64,000 nt of DNA from Brugia malayi. Taxonomy: Eukaryota; Nematoda; Chromadorea; Rhabditida; Onchocercidae. This document shows positions 11,534-25,302 of this stretch, piece after piece (positions within the stretch are counted from its first letter, which is position 1; each line of letters opens with the position of its first letter). The DNA lies in contig NW_025062479.1 of assembly GCF_000002995.4 (NCBI RefSeq), forward strand, positions 5,697,221-5,761,220. Reading direction: 5' to 3'. Position numbers and translations under genes: made by a program. The notes under the pieces are model-generated. The model worked only from the letters and a program-made list of their open reading frames with translations. It had not been told where the DNA came from and ran no database searches.

Positions 11534-14500
11534 TTAGTAACCCTTGACGAGCTGAAATGAATAGCCAGGAAAGACGAACTTTTGGATGATGGTCATATCG
11601 ACAAATTGCTCACTCAATTCCGCATCTTTATCTGGAAATTTGTCAGGAAAATATTGATAACCAGAGGATGTTGTAAGTCCAGATAATGTCACAGCGGTTG
11701 GTGAAACGAAAGCATTTGGATTGTCCCTCGATTTGACATCATTATCACAGAAGCAATCAGTATAATTGTCTGGTAAATTATTATTTAACAAACCGTCTCG
11801 TAGTGCAACATTGGTCATTGTACAACCATCTCTTAAAAAGAATTCGTGCGTTTCTAAATTTTACTAGATACTATGTTTCGAAATTTATTTGTTATTTGGA
11901 AAAGGGAATTGAGAATAACTCTCGACTTGTCGATAACGCACTTTCTTTTATCATTTAACGATTTTTCCCTTGTTGCTTTGACACAGTTGTAAGTTAACTC
12001 ACTGCTCAAAAACTGATTCCTGCAAGCTTCTGAAATACTAAATAGATTGTAAAACAATCGAAAAGAATGTCAAATTAGGAATATTCTTCAAGTGCTAAAA
12101 AACTGAATTTGATAAAACTGACTTAATTTTTGACTGAAATGCATCGAGAACAATAATAATCATACGAACTGCTGAATTTTTCGGGTTATTATGACAATAC
12201 TTAGACCTCAAAATATCTGTTTTGCTGAAAGGAACCTTTAACTGAATTTGTTGATGAGCTAGAGCCCACTATCTGTGATTTTGTAGCCCTGTCCTTCGAA
12301 CTTTCTTTTATGCATCCATAATGAATCTCATCTGGAATAAATTTTAGCGGGGATACCTCAACAGCTGGCGAGTTTTCAATGCAGGATGACTCACATTCTG
12401 CCAAAGGTGCCTGTAAGAAAAGATCATGCCGTGAGCTATGTACAGTAGAACTATTTAGATTTAGATAGAGCCATGAAGTTTCTATCAACTGCAAGGGAAG
12501 TCAAGAAGTTCAATTCACTGACTCTATTTCTCTTTTAATTAAAAAAAAATCAGACATGGGAAGTACCTGGCTCATCTCGGTACCTGATCTACTTGCAGGC
12601 AGTTTTCGTGATGTTGTATAGAGGGGTATAAAAGATTTTTGTCGACTGGTACTTCCTGCTTTCATCTGCTCATGATCATTTCTGTTATGTTGAGATTTTC
12701 CACTGGATGTTCGATCTTGCCCTAAAAGAAGGAAGGATATCCATCATGTATCAGAATATAATCTACTTAAAATATTTTCTAGTTAAGCAAAAAATTGTAG
12801 ACTAAATTCTGTGATCTAAGAATCTAAGAGGTGGAGGATGGAGATGTAAGCAAGCTTTATCTTCTGTGGGTACAACAACTTGAATAATAAAAAAGTTGAA
12901 GAAATAAGCAGTGAATAAAAATGCATAACTTCACTGACCGTAATAAAACTTGAAAGGGAACTGCAATTAACTGCAGCTTGTTTATGAATTGTATTAGTTC
13001 AAGTATTACGAATTACCTATATCACTTTTCACAAAAATATTCATTGTAGGCTTGATTTTCGCTTCTTTGATATTTTCTTCATTCTTGGAAGTGCGAGCTT
13101 CAGCCGTCATTGTAAATGTTAGAATGGTTGAATTGAATTGACGAGACCTATCAGATGGTGAAACATTCCGCATAGTTCTTGGTTCCAAATGTATCTTGAA
13201 AGCTTTCACACCTGAGTTCGTTTCCGCATCATTTCCCGATCTGGATAGCAAATTCTTAATTTTGGAACATTCCCCCTGATTCAATAAAACATTTTGTCTA
13301 TAAGTTTCCAAACGTGATGACTGATTATTTAAAGATGTTCGTGATCTCGGAATTCTTGGGATTCTCAGTGCATTGTTTCCTGGAGCTTGTTTAGAGGGAA
13401 CAAATTTGATTGAATCGTTAGAATCATGATTGGTTCGCGTTTCCATACTTGCTGATTTCTTGCATTGCGCATTAGGTGGTACGTAACTCAGTTTAGCGAC
13501 TGGACCTCGACGCATGCTGTAATAAAAATTTTGCTAAAAGGAAAATATTTTTTCCAATTTCAAAACATTTAAAACAAGCTAGCTTCGAAATAATTTAACA
13601 TATCTACTTCCTCACTCATAAAGGAATTTCCCAACTCTTAAGTCTACAAAAACAGTTAGAAAAGACAAATAGATGATAAAAAATAGAAACTGATGAGTTC
13701 TAACTGACAGCATCGAACTTATATGAGAAAATTGACTTTGTCAATTTTTTGAAACAACACGGTTAAATTCTAGAAATCTAAAATGGTGATTTTTCTCCAT
13801 GCAGTTAAATGAAGTCAGTGAGTAACAGTTCAAATATACAAAAAATTTCACAAAATATTCTCAAAAATTGCACCAAAGTGTCGCAATTACAAAATAATTT
13901 TGTACTTTTAACATAAACATACAAGCGGTATGACGAGAAAAACCGACGATAAGCAACCGTGACTAACATTTAGTACCGACAGTTGGTAATATGACCATTG
14001 CTTCATCTCATTAATGAAACAAAATATCACTATGATATAACATTATAATATAATAACAGCAAACCAATGAAAACTACAAGTTTAAGAAATTTTTAAACCC
14101 TTTCTAAACGTTTCTTTACTGTCTGAAGGATGCATTGAAGATTACACGGTCCTTTAAAAATTTATTGGAAGATCACTGGAACTTGTCAATGTTCACCTAG
14201 ATAAACTGCTACTGGTACGGATATTTTGATTTCCATCTGATCGACTAAAACGATTTCCAAGTTTTGTAAGCTTTGACCGCACTGAGTGGGCAACAGTCAT
14301 CAACGGGCTTCGTGGCACATCTTCTGACCGTCTGGTATGGTTGGAAATGATTACCGCAGTTTTTGTTACCAAATTATGCGCCATTCTATTTTCGGTAACT
14401 GCTGATCTATTACACTTGATTTTTTCTGGAGATATCTGTAGTTCCTAGAAAATTTTGTAAATTCATACAGGAACACTTTCTTCTTTCTAAAAATTCGAAA

Positions 14501-17500
14501 ATTTATATAATCTAATGAAAATTTGCAATAAATCTGAATTTTTTTCTTCCATTTTTGTTCCAGAACAAAATATTCTCGTGAGACTAAAATTTTTGACTGC
14601 GATCGACAGAAAAATCCCGATGACCCTCTAAATCTGTGAACATGACAAATCCATGAGAAATTCATGGAAACAATATTTCTTGTAACAATATAACACGTCT
14701 CCTATGTTTTCGAATATTTCGTTCTGAAAATTTCTGAAATGGTTTTAACAAAAAAATCTTCCAACTTAGAAGTTAAGTTGAAACCAAGCAGTGATAAAAG
14801 GAGAAGACTGAATTATTCATTTATATACTTTTTGCTCCAGAAATACTTCGTGAATTGAAAGTGTGTCTCAAAAAATTAGGCGTGTACAATTTGCTTATTT
14901 ATTTATGCCCATATTTTTTAGAAATTTGAAGATATTAAACTGTAATAGAGATTCCGTTCACAGTACTTAACTTCATGTTATATATAACTATTTTACCTTA
15001 GCGGTAAATAATGGAACAAGCTCTCTTATGAATTTGTCGCATGAAGGTTCTCGAATAGCTCGGGAAGTTGAAGGCTCCAGTTCATCATGAGCTTCAACAC
15101 GTTTTTCCGAGATATGAGTTATAATGGAATCACTGGACTTCGATTCGGGTATTGGTGGTATGGTACGATTCAGCGGTGGTCGCATTTTAGTATGCTCTTT
15201 TTCGGCATTATTCTCCATTACTGGTCGTGAAGGAGGAACAACAACGAGTGTATGCGTTCGTGGATAAGGATATGATTGTGAGGACGAACGATAGATCCTG
15301 AAAAATCGTTGTTCCCGGTTTGATCAAAGAAACAAGATACAAAGTGGAATATGAAAATGTTCGAAGAAAACAGCCATTACAACCGTGTCAAGGTAAATTG
15401 CCTGGTTGATTTGCTGATTAGACTACGGTCATTTGAGCATTTCATTTCATGTTTAGGTCGCAGTTTGGGCAAAAACTAAAAAAGCACTGCTTGACGTTAC
15501 TGTGCTTAATTACACGAAATATATCTGTGGAAGAAATTTGGAAACAAACGATTAAGACGAGATCAAAATTGCTAAAGTGAAAATGAAAGCCGATCAATAA
15601 TGAAAAAATAAATTAAGCTCTTTACCAAACCTACTGAAATATTTTAAGGAATTTCAAAATTCCGACAATATAATTAAAAAAGAAATAAAAAATGTCATGT
15701 AACCTATAAGCACATAATGTCGATTTACTTTACAAAAACTATCAAGTACCTTTATATCGATAGCTAATACTTTCTAAAATAAGATTTCCATAGCTTGTCG
15801 GATTTTTATTCCAGAATTTCTACAAACACAACTGTCCATGTTTGGTATACAGTTGCCCTTCTTGTGAATCTCTCGAGCAGCTTTAATATTTCCCATATTT
15901 TCAAACTTTTCATGAACTCAACTGAATATCCTGCGTAACAACAATTTTCTTTGATCGAGATGACTAAGTTGAGCAACATTTCCATACTGAGAGGTCAAGA
16001 TTTAGTATACATCCAAATAATAATACATATCAAAGAATTTCGAAAAACATCCAACGGTAACTGGGATGGACAGAATAACATTACGGAAGTTAGAAAAAAA
16101 TCAATCAATCAATCAATGAGGAATAAATACTGAATATCTCACTGACTTTGTAGGATTTCCTAGCGATACGGTTTCAGAGGTGTGGTCTGAAATATTTTTT
16201 ATATCATGAAGAGAAGTGTGGTTTTCACACACTTTTTAAAGTTTAGCCCGATGTACAATTAGAAGCTGATTCAGTAACTGATAGAACAGTCTGTTAGTAT
16301 CATCTAAAACTTGAACGAATATGAACAAGTATAATGCATAGTCAAAAATCAAGATTTTGTTGAAAAATATCAAGAATGTCGCATGATTGGAAATGAGGTG
16401 AAGAAAACTGTAGCGGTATTTTTCCAAGTTTTTAACTATGCTGATGAACGAAACATTCTTATTAGAGTGAGATATTTTTTGAGCTAAAATAAATTTTCGA
16501 TCATATTAGTGGAAAATGTCTCCAAATTAATTCATAGTTGAAAACTTCATTCCCGCAAAATAGAATCCTTTCCACGTAGTCTTTCCATTTAATCCAAACA
16601 CATTCTTCCGTATATTTCTAGAAAAATGTGCGTTAATCAAGAGCCATGTCTGTCCAGTCATTTCAAGCTAGCTTTATACGAATTTCATTTAGATTACATA
16701 ATAGTTCAGAATAATTTATTCTAGGCCAACCAACAAGCTTTATTATTTTCTAGAATATTTGAAACTTTCCAGTTGTCTTGCAAACTGGTAAGCCATTAAC
16801 ACTTGTAATAAACAATTAATTACCTTGTGAGATTTTTTTTTCCTTTTTATGCAACAAGTGATATAGCGCAAATAGAATTTTCTGTTTTGAAACAGTATCA
16901 TTCCAAACGCTCCACCAATTTAACTTTTTATAAGACTTCAAATCTTATCTTTCTCCTCCTTTATGCCGATAATGAAGGGAAAAATATTCTCCATTTTTTG
17001 TAACGCAGAAACATAAAATTTCAAAGGAATAAGAAAAACCAAAGCAATAAGGAGCAAAACTCTGAAAGAGAAGGCTGAGATAAGAAGCAAACGACTAAAA
17101 GTGAGATTAGTGAAAAATTTTTTAATGCTGCACATGCTTGATTGACTAATAGGGTATCACTACAACGGCACTTCAGTGCCACAATCGGACCTATCGCTAA
17201 ACTACTTTTTACTAATCTAAAAGGTGTATCAAATAATGCAAATAAATCATTGTTTGCAGTAACCTTCAGCTGTAGGTTAATTACTCGCTCTGCATTTAAA
17301 TCAGTCTCGTAAAACTTTACTTGGTCATCATACTCAATTACAGTTATCGTGATAAGATAGTGGCAGTACAACAAAAAGCAAAACAACCACTGCTGTTAGT
17401 TTTAAAGGTGATAGTGAAATAACAAAAATAGATCTATCAGAAAGAAGTTCGGCTGGTCTGCAAACATATGTCAGTAATAAAGGAGTTGTACGCCATGAGT

Positions 17501-18056
17501 CGAGCCATCTTTGTATTACTTATAATGAAGCGAAGATGAGCAGGAGAATTCCACACTATCAGCATCATTGTCTACATTCTGTCCAGTGATATGTGTTATC
17601 TATCACTATTGTTGTCTACGTTCCATCCAATGATATGTTTTGGTGATTAATTGAAAATAAGGAGAATGTCCCAAACAAGCAGTGCATTCTCTCTTTGTTG
17701 GCATCTTTATATAAGTTATCTACACCTGCTTCCTTGTTTATTGAGGTATCACGAAATGGCTAGACAGTGAAGTAGAAATGGATGAATTCAGAAACAGATT
17801 ATCACTGAATCACAGCTGAAAGTAGAAAGTAGAACTACCAAGCAATAAGTGAATGAAGAAAAAGTTCATGACATCAAGAGAGCAATAAATATGTCACTTA
17901 CTTGTTCATCGAAAATCCTATTGAAGAACGTTGCAGTTGCAGATGACGGATGCTTGCCCGCTTCTTTAGCAAATGATGAATGTGGCGATGTTGTCGACGT
18001 AGGCCAGGCTGTTGCTGCTGTCGATTTTTGAGCAGTCGCGACTGTTGACTACCCAT
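11534..18056 (-). CDS. Serine-rich, basic, predicted N-myristoylated protein, unidentified (8 exons)
   Basis: Exons in transcript order: 18056-17902, 15297-14997, 14444-14197, 13516-13017, 12721-12567, 12410-12236, 12029-12003, 11853-11534. The total is 1,881 nt (626 aa) and every junction is phase-consistent. The start is chosen because it gives MGSQQSRLLKNR, which fits the N-myristoylation rule (Gly2, Ser6) followed by basic residues, as in membrane-anchored signalling proteins. Residues ~75-100 include a proline-rich patch (RPPLNRTIPPIPES) that could bind SH3 or WW domains. The middle is low-complexity, rich in Ser, Arg and Asn, and looks disordered. The last ~115 residues (around FFLRDGCTMTNVALRDG) look more ordered and conserved. 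I do not recognise the family. The 175-nt exon ends at a weak donor (gttcct), and a 27-nt microexon follows, so the 3' third is the least certain part. Confidence 0.68.
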
Positions 18057-20833
18057 AAACGACCGCAGTCGTGTCCGTGTAGTCTCTCCCCTTTCCGTTG
18101 TCAGTGCCGAAGTTACGCAATTAGAAATATCTAATCCTATCAAGCTATTGCAGAACTTTGGCCAAATCTAGTGCAGTTTATATGATGAAAGGAAAAGGAA
18201 AGACGCGACATTACTTGTCAACACTTTTAATTATTCAATGTGTGACGAGAATCACCACTACTCTCGGCTATATCAATGATGTAACCACTCAGTGCCCCTT
18301 CGTCTTACATTTCCCGTTTTGATTTCTTAATTCCAAATATGTACAAGCACCTCAACTATGCATGTAACTCACTTCTCTTCCAATTTAAAAAACAAAAAAG
18401 CTGTGCTGTTATAAGCCTTTTTATTACGACATTACTTTTTTTCAAGTAAAAATCGATTGTTTTCAGATACTTTTACTGGGTATAAATTAGCTTCTATACA
18501 TTGACAGCCGAAATCCATAGGTTTTGAATAGATTTACTTCAAAAAAAAGAAAAACTGCTTCGGTTAGTTAGCCTATTGAAAAGTTTCTTTTTTTTCAAAT
18601 TTTTCATCATTACTAAGCTTAACATAAATTTGGAGAAATTTATTTCAGTTAAAAATATCAAAGTTCTGGTTCGAGCATATGGTCACTGTCGGTTCTGATT
18701 GAATGAATTTGCATGAAAAATGGACTGGAAAAGTTACACTTGTAACTTTGAACAGCCTTAGCAAGAAAAATGTTGCGACAAACAAAACGAGATTAATAAA
18801 TGTTCGAGCAAACCTTCTTGAAACTTTTCGAAAAAAGAAAAACGAAACAAAGGGGTAAAAGTATATTAGTAAACCGAATATATATTAAATCATAATAAAT
18901 GAATATATTAAGTAGTAAAGGGCTTATTACATAAATTCGTGATAGAGCGCTGTATTCATATTACAACCATGTGCCAGGTGATGTTGAAAGATTCACTAAT
19001 CTATGTTAGCATCTGGATTCACATCCTCATATATTAGTAATCGTATACCAATAAGTTTCACGGTCCAACCATTTCATTATGTCACTTATTTGGAAAAGAA
19101 TAAAAGCTGTCACATAAGATTCATTTATTCAACTAACTCATGTTTATTTAGAGAATGTTATCGGGGAAAAACAAGAATAAACTATCCAAAGTGTACATTA
19201 ACTTCACCAATCAACGAGTATCTTTAGCTGTCATCAAGTCAAAGTAAATGATAGTTTTCTAACTGTATTAGCGCATCTTGGAGCACTTTATTTCTCCAAA
19301 AATAATTCAAGCAATGATACAGCTGGCAGCAGACCGTTATACTAGTAGCACTATCATAATTAAAATTGTCACTTACATATATGAATTTCATTTTCGCTAA
19401 AAACTGGCAAATGCCATTTGGAAAAGTTGGTGTCTTAATGTTGATATCTAAAGTAATGGATGCTGCATCATAAAAGTTTCCCCTTATAACTCTTACGTTT
19501 TTCATCCTATTCGGTTCTTTTCCTTTTTTGGTAAGCAAAAAAAATCATTTTGCATTAATTTCAAACAATATTTTCAATTTAGTATAAAAACGCAACACAA
19601 CACATACACAAACAAGATACATAGCAAAAAAGATGCATAAAATTTACATAGTAATCCGCTAAGCATTCCCTTTTTGATTTTGGGAAAACCTTTTGGGAAA
19701 ATTTTGATAAAACCCGTTTGTTGCTTCTGCAGCAGTCCGGTTTTTGGTTAATCGAGTGTCTTTTTAGCATGAAAATTTATGTTATCGTCATAGATTACTT
19801 GAGTATTAAGAATCATCTGGCTTACTGTAACCAGTTAGAAGTAATAAAACCTATTTTTATGAGTTTTTTTTCATCAATTTTTAACTGCTGGATTCAAATA
19901 ACTCACTACAGTTGTTTATCAAGATTGTTTTATCCAGTTATCTAAAATTCCATAACTAAAAATAATTACTTCTAAGTTATAAATTTTTTAACCGGTGATT
20001 TTATAACTACTGTTGACAACATTTTCAGGAGAACTATAACTTGTATAAAATGTTTCTGTAAGTCTCATTCAGTTTTTTGTTTTCATTTCTTGGTTTCTTG
20101 TACTGATGGACTAGAACGAAGTTGAGGGAAAATTGCATCATGCTGTATTGGGTAATTTAACAACAGGTATGTGTCTAAAGAAAACTCCCATTTTCCACTT
20201 TCATTTTCTGTGACCTAGTTTTGTTTTTCTTTCTATGTATGGTAAAAGTTGGACTCCCAGTACAGGAGTTATCCTGAAAATATGAAGCTAATAAGAATAA
20301 TATGACTTGTCATTTCTAGAAAAAAACAATTTCATATCACTTTTCTTAAATACATTGAAAAAAATTATCAGTTGTTATTCAGCCAGTTAGCGGCAATGTA
20401 GAATAATCTGTTTTAGCGATAAATTTATTTCGGCTAAGAATTCTTTAAGTGTTTTTAAAATTTAACCAGAATCAAACTTTTTCATGAATCAAAGTTTGAA
20501 TTGTATTCTTCAAATATTCTGTAGGAAGAAAGTAAGCGAAAACAAATTGATAAAAAGTCAGTGAAATCTCATTTTTCAAATAAAGCATTCAAAAAACAGT
20601 TCCGATATATTACGCTGCCAAAAACAAATCTCTTCTTACACTAAATAAAAATATTACTTAAGTTTTTGCCTTCTACAAAAAAACTTAATTAGAGTTAATG
20701 AGAAATGTACAGTTAATGAGAATGTTGAGCATGGGATGCAATTTCATCTGGTTCTAAACATTCCAACAAAATCTACATACAAAGTATTTCTTCAAACACA
20801 ATTTTTGTTCCTGAGAATCTTATTTCCGTACGC

Positions 20834-20865
<32 letters not shown>

Positions 20866-21489
20866 GGAAAGTGAAAAAAGATGAGATCATTTATTTGCTT
20901 CATCTTGGAATGGTACTTTATAGGAATACTTCGGGTGATAAGGAGTGTCTCTCATCTGCGACTCTTATTGCGTTCACTTCGACAAATTCGCCTTTTCAGG
21001 AGATTTTCCTGTTTATTCTAAAGATTGTGGATCAAAATCTGTCTCTGCATGTAACTTCTCAAGAATTTTCCGTTCCACTAGCCAAAAATCGAACATTAGC
21101 CTCTAACCAAGCCTTACAATAAACACTACTGTGCCACCTCAATTTCCAAGTATTATCAAAGTTTTGTATATGAGACATTCGTTTTCCTATCACCACAGAT
21201 AGTGTAGTGTGTTACTCTGATGGGTTTGGTTTCATAGCGTTTCATAACGTGGCACGTGGACGTGGGGAGGATGGAGGTGTTCCGGTTGGGGTGTTAGGGA
21301 AGTTAGTCGTCGTGGTGATACGTAATCCCTTGATCACGATGGAGGGGATTTACTCTTATACGATCAGATGAGGTAAACTAGATCACTTAATAATAGTTGC
21401 AGTAAGCTTGTATTAGGTATGCAATAAAGGTGACATCAGTAATTTTGCGCTTTTTTTTTTCTATTTAATTTATTCCACTTTAGGTTCAA
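18057..21489. other. Divergent intergenic region
   Basis: About 3.4 kb separating the minus-strand gene starting at 18056 from NOG1 starting at 21490, so it should hold promoters for both. An (AT)n run lies at about 20837-20862. A minus-strand frame at 19239-19538 and a plus-strand frame at 20736-21122 are open, but neither has convincing splice partners or recognisable protein; I do not call them genes. Confidence 0.5.
21481..21489 (+). promoter_or_regulatory. Candidate trans-splice acceptor of NOG1
   Basis: A pyrimidine-rich run ending attccactttag (AG at 21482-21483) lies 6 bases before the NOG1 ATG. In nematodes an acceptor this close to the start codon usually receives the spliced leader. 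A 5' UTR intron acceptor is the alternative. Confidence 0.5.
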
Positions 21490-24400
21490 ATGCCGGCGAT
21501 TTACAACTTCAAAAAGATTACAGCCGTTCCATCCGCTGCAGTGAGTTAATTGTTATTGAAGGTTGATAGTTATTCAAATGATATAATATCGAATTTATTT
21601 TAAGTATGATGTGGAAAAGAAAAAAGTTCTGTATAGTTTTTGATTACACTCAAGATTTTAGCAGAAGTGAAATCCTGTGAAGCGCAGATTTGTTTTTCAG
21701 GATTTAAAGGAGATTGTTCTTTCCAAAACACAAAGAAAAACACCGACCGTGATTCGCCGTCACTTTGCAATTAGCCGGATCCGATCATTTTATACACGGA
21801 AGATTAAATTTTTGCAGCAGGTTTTACACGATAAATTGACTCAGATTATTGATGAATTTCCAAAAATGGAGGTGATTTTTACTTATCGCTTCTTTGGCTT
21901 CCTGTTTTTTATCCTGGTCATAGCTATAAATCTCTATGCTAAATTACATTAGTATGAATTGAAGCGAATTACAAAAATGCCGATTTCCGAATTTTTACAG
22001 AACAGTGTGGGATATTTTCAGGAGGTTCATCCATTTTATGCCGATCTTATGAACATTTTATACGATAAGGACCACTACAAGATTGCTTTAGGACAAATGA
22101 ACATGGCTCGTCATTTGATCGATGGGTAATTTTTAACAATTCTTATTATCATCGCGTTGAAGTTCCAGTTGAGCTCATCTACGATGACTGAAATATGAAT
22201 TATAGATGAAAAATGTTTCAGTATTGCACGAGAATATGTTCGTCTAATGAAATATGGCGACTCGTTATATCGTTGTAAAATGTTAAAGCGTGCAGCACTT
22301 GGACGAATGGTAAAGCTATTAAAAAGGCAGAAATCAAGTTTTGATTATTTGGAACAGGTGCGACAACATCTTTCTCGTTTGCCAACAATTGATCCAAACA
22401 CAAGGTACGAGGGAGTTAGTTTTTTTTTTTTTTTTTTTTTTTTGGCGATAATCTATAATTAAAAAAAAGATATTATCGACGATGGAGTGCAAAAAAAGTT
22501 TACATTGTTAATCTTGGATTTTAGGACATTAATATTGTGTGGTTTTCCAAATGTCGGTAAATCGTCATTGATGAATTTGTTAACACGTGCTGACGTTGAA
22601 GTACAGCCTTATGCATTTACCACTAAAGCTCTTTATGTCGGACATCTTGATTATAAATATCTTCGTTGGCAGGCAAGTGCTAATACTGATCGTTTTTCCG
22701 AAAGATTTGTCTCTAATTATTTTTGAACGAGTTTCAAATTTCAAAGATAGAAGTTTGTAAGACTAGAAAAAATCGTATTGTTTTGAAAGAAAATGTGTTA
22801 CAGTTGTAATCTGAGATATATTTGGACTATCATAACTGAGTAATTTTAGGTTATTGATACACCTGGTATTTTGGACCAATCTTTGGAAGAACGTAATACA
22901 ATTGAGATGCAAGCAATCACTGCACTTGCACATTTGCGTGCTGCAATTTTGTTCATCATGGATATAAGTGAAACATGTGATCATACAATTGAAGAACAGG
23001 TATAAATCTAATTCGATATAATATTTATGCAACGTTTGTTAGAAATGTTAACTCTATATGGGCTTTTCAGGTAGCATTATTTGAAAGTATTCGTCCATTA
23101 TTTGTGAATAAACCAGTATTGATTGGATTAAATAAGGTGGATATTGTAAGGCGAGATGAACTAAAGCAGGAGAAAATGGAACAGCTGAAAAGATTAGAGG
23201 ACGATTCTACATCTATGTTTGAACTTAGCACAGTAACACAAAAGGGAGTCATGGATTTCAGAAATACAGTATTTTTTTTTTTTTTGTTTCTTTGTTACAT
23301 TTCTATTGTATTGAAGTATTTTACAGCATAAAGATTGTGCAACGCTAAAGTAGAGTCGAAAACTATTTAAGGAAATTTTATCAAGTGAAAGAAACATTAA
23401 TGCTAGTTGGTTGAATGAATTCTAATAGCGCGAATAAATCTATCGAAATATGACAATTGTGAAGTACTTATTGACCTTAAACAAGCGTATGATAAAAATC
23501 AATGTTAGTCAAAAAGTTGATATTGGTGCAGAAAAAAGTTTGTTTTTAGTTTAGATCGTATGCATCACTTTGCTTATGTTTAAGTAGTTATTTAAAATTC
23601 TCTTCTTCAGAAACATAGCACGAATTTTTTAAATATTATTTAAAACGTAAGAAAAAGTTGCCATGTGATTTCTGTTTGGAAAAGAAAATGATGTTTTACC
23701 GTTTAGGCATGCAATCATCTTTTGACACAACGTGTTGAAAGTAAACTGCAGTCGAGGAAGTTAGCAATTGAAGATGGTGTGTTAAGCCGTGTTTTTGTTG
23801 CTTACCCTATTCCGAGGGATGACAAAGTATGTCCATTTTTTGTAGAATTTAAAGGTTTTGTAATTTGTTATTTTCACTGTCACCGGTCACTGTTGGATTT
23901 CAGGTACGTGCACCACATATACCGGAAGCAGTTGTGACGAAAAAATTTTTTGGCAGTAATAATCCTAATGAGGAGAAATTTAGGAAAATACGAAAATTAG
24001 AACGCCAGATTGAACTGGAAATGCAGGACGAATACATACTTGATTTAAAAAGTAAATTTTCATTCAATTAATGCATCTTTTTTTTTTTTTTTTTCTTATC
24101 TATTTTGATAATCGTCAGAGTTTGCATATTGATAAATTTACGTAGGTTACAAGGCTATGATGTTAGCTCAGAATAAATGACAAAAAGTTGTTTTATATAT
24201 AATTAATGCAACTATATTTCTACTTCTTGTAGAGCATTATTTACTAAAGAATGATGAAGAAAAATACGATGTTGTGCCCGAAATATGGGAAGGACATAAT
24301 ATCTCCGATTTTATTGCATCAGATGTTAGAGATATGTTAAAGTCAATCAGGAAAGAGGAAGAAGCAAAAATTCAAGCTGGGTATGAGATTTTTTCATTTT

Positions 24401-25302
24401 ATTAAGGAATTCATATTTATTTTTGCTCTTACACAACTTTTATCAACGTTAGAGGCATTTTGGTATAGTTATAAAAAGTTATGTTTTAGGTACTATGATG
24501 ATGGTTTGGTCTTGGATGATGATGAAACGAAGAAATTGTTTGAAAATGCCGGAAAAATTATGGAGAAAGAGAGTCGGCTAAAAATGGTATAATGAAAAGT
24601 TTTTAGTATTGTCTTTTACATTAGTTCAACTATTGCTGTAATCTTAACTCGTTAAGTGATTTATTTAAATCTTAGAATTGCAGATTTCACAAGCCAAAAA
24701 AAGTATCACGAAGCCACGTTTAAGTCGTTCTGTTGCAAGAAAACGGGATAGAACTATGGCATGTTTAGAAGAACAATTTCGTGAACTTGGTGCTAACATT
24801 GATCCATCGCAGTTGAAAAATTTGGCTAAGGAACAGCTAAAAGAACCTACTATCAAAAAAATACGGGTGGGAAAGAGTCCAGGCTTGGTTGCTAGTCGAC
24901 CACCAAGTCGTGATATCCGGGGTATAAAGAATGATGAAGTTAGCGATTTTTCTTTTTTTGAATTTGTATGCATTTAATAATGGTGAGCTAAAGATCAGCA
25001 TTACTGCGAAAGATGCTCAAATATGTAACCTCATTTCTTTAAGATAAGGCTAACATATATATGTTCGTGAACTTGGTGCTAACATTGATGTTGGTAGGGT
25101 GAAGTTAGTGAAGAATTCTGCTTAAATTAGTTAACGAAATTTAATTTAGGTACGAGAGATAACGAAGAAAGTTGGACGAAAGAAACAGAGGAATTTACAA
25201 TACGAAGCAAGGAAAGGTGAAGCTGACAGGCATATCTTTGTCAAGCGTCCGAAGCATTTGTTTTCTGGCAAGCGTGGACTTGGGAAAACAGATAGACGGT
25301 AA
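21490..25302 (+). CDS. nog-1: NOG1 GTPase, nucleolar GTP-binding protein 1 (GTPBP4 orthologue)
   Basis: NOG1 is a nucleolar/nuclear GTPase needed for maturation and export of the 60S ribosomal subunit. Thirteen exons: 21490-21540, 21701-21871, 22022-22125, 22222-22404, 22525-22672, 22850-22999, 23071-23268, 23707-23826, 23904-24051, 24233-24380, 24490-24586, 24684-24938, 25150-25302; 1,926 nt, 641 aa (human protein about 634). The N-terminus ([12 protein letters not shown]) and the helical domain with [11 protein letters not shown] match the family. G1 is GFPNVGKSS (~aa 175), with [15 protein letters not shown] switch sequence ([12 protein letters not shown]), G3 DTPG (~222) and G4 NKVD (~290). 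The C-terminal tail is highly basic and ends in GKTDRR after [20 protein letters not shown]. Intron 5 starts with GC instead of GT. RRP8 follows on the same strand. Identity is certain at family level. Confidence 0.96.
22673..22849 (+). other. GC-AG intron in NOG1
   Basis: The exon codes for LRWQ and ends cag; the intron begins gcaagt and ends ttttag, and the next exon begins GTTATTGATACACC (VIDTP). The human protein reads WQVVDTPG across this point, so no GT donor gives the right protein. The flank cag|gcaagt is the usual strong consensus seen at GC donors. Confidence 0.88.

Noticed and set aside
19239..19538. 99-residue minus-strand frame with a gtaagt near 19372
   Set aside because: It reads somewhat like protein, but I found neither a partner exon nor a good acceptor and recognise no family.
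20736..21122. 128-residue plus-strand frame upstream of NOG1
   Set aside because: It runs through an (AT)n microsatellite and shows no family resemblance or splice structure.
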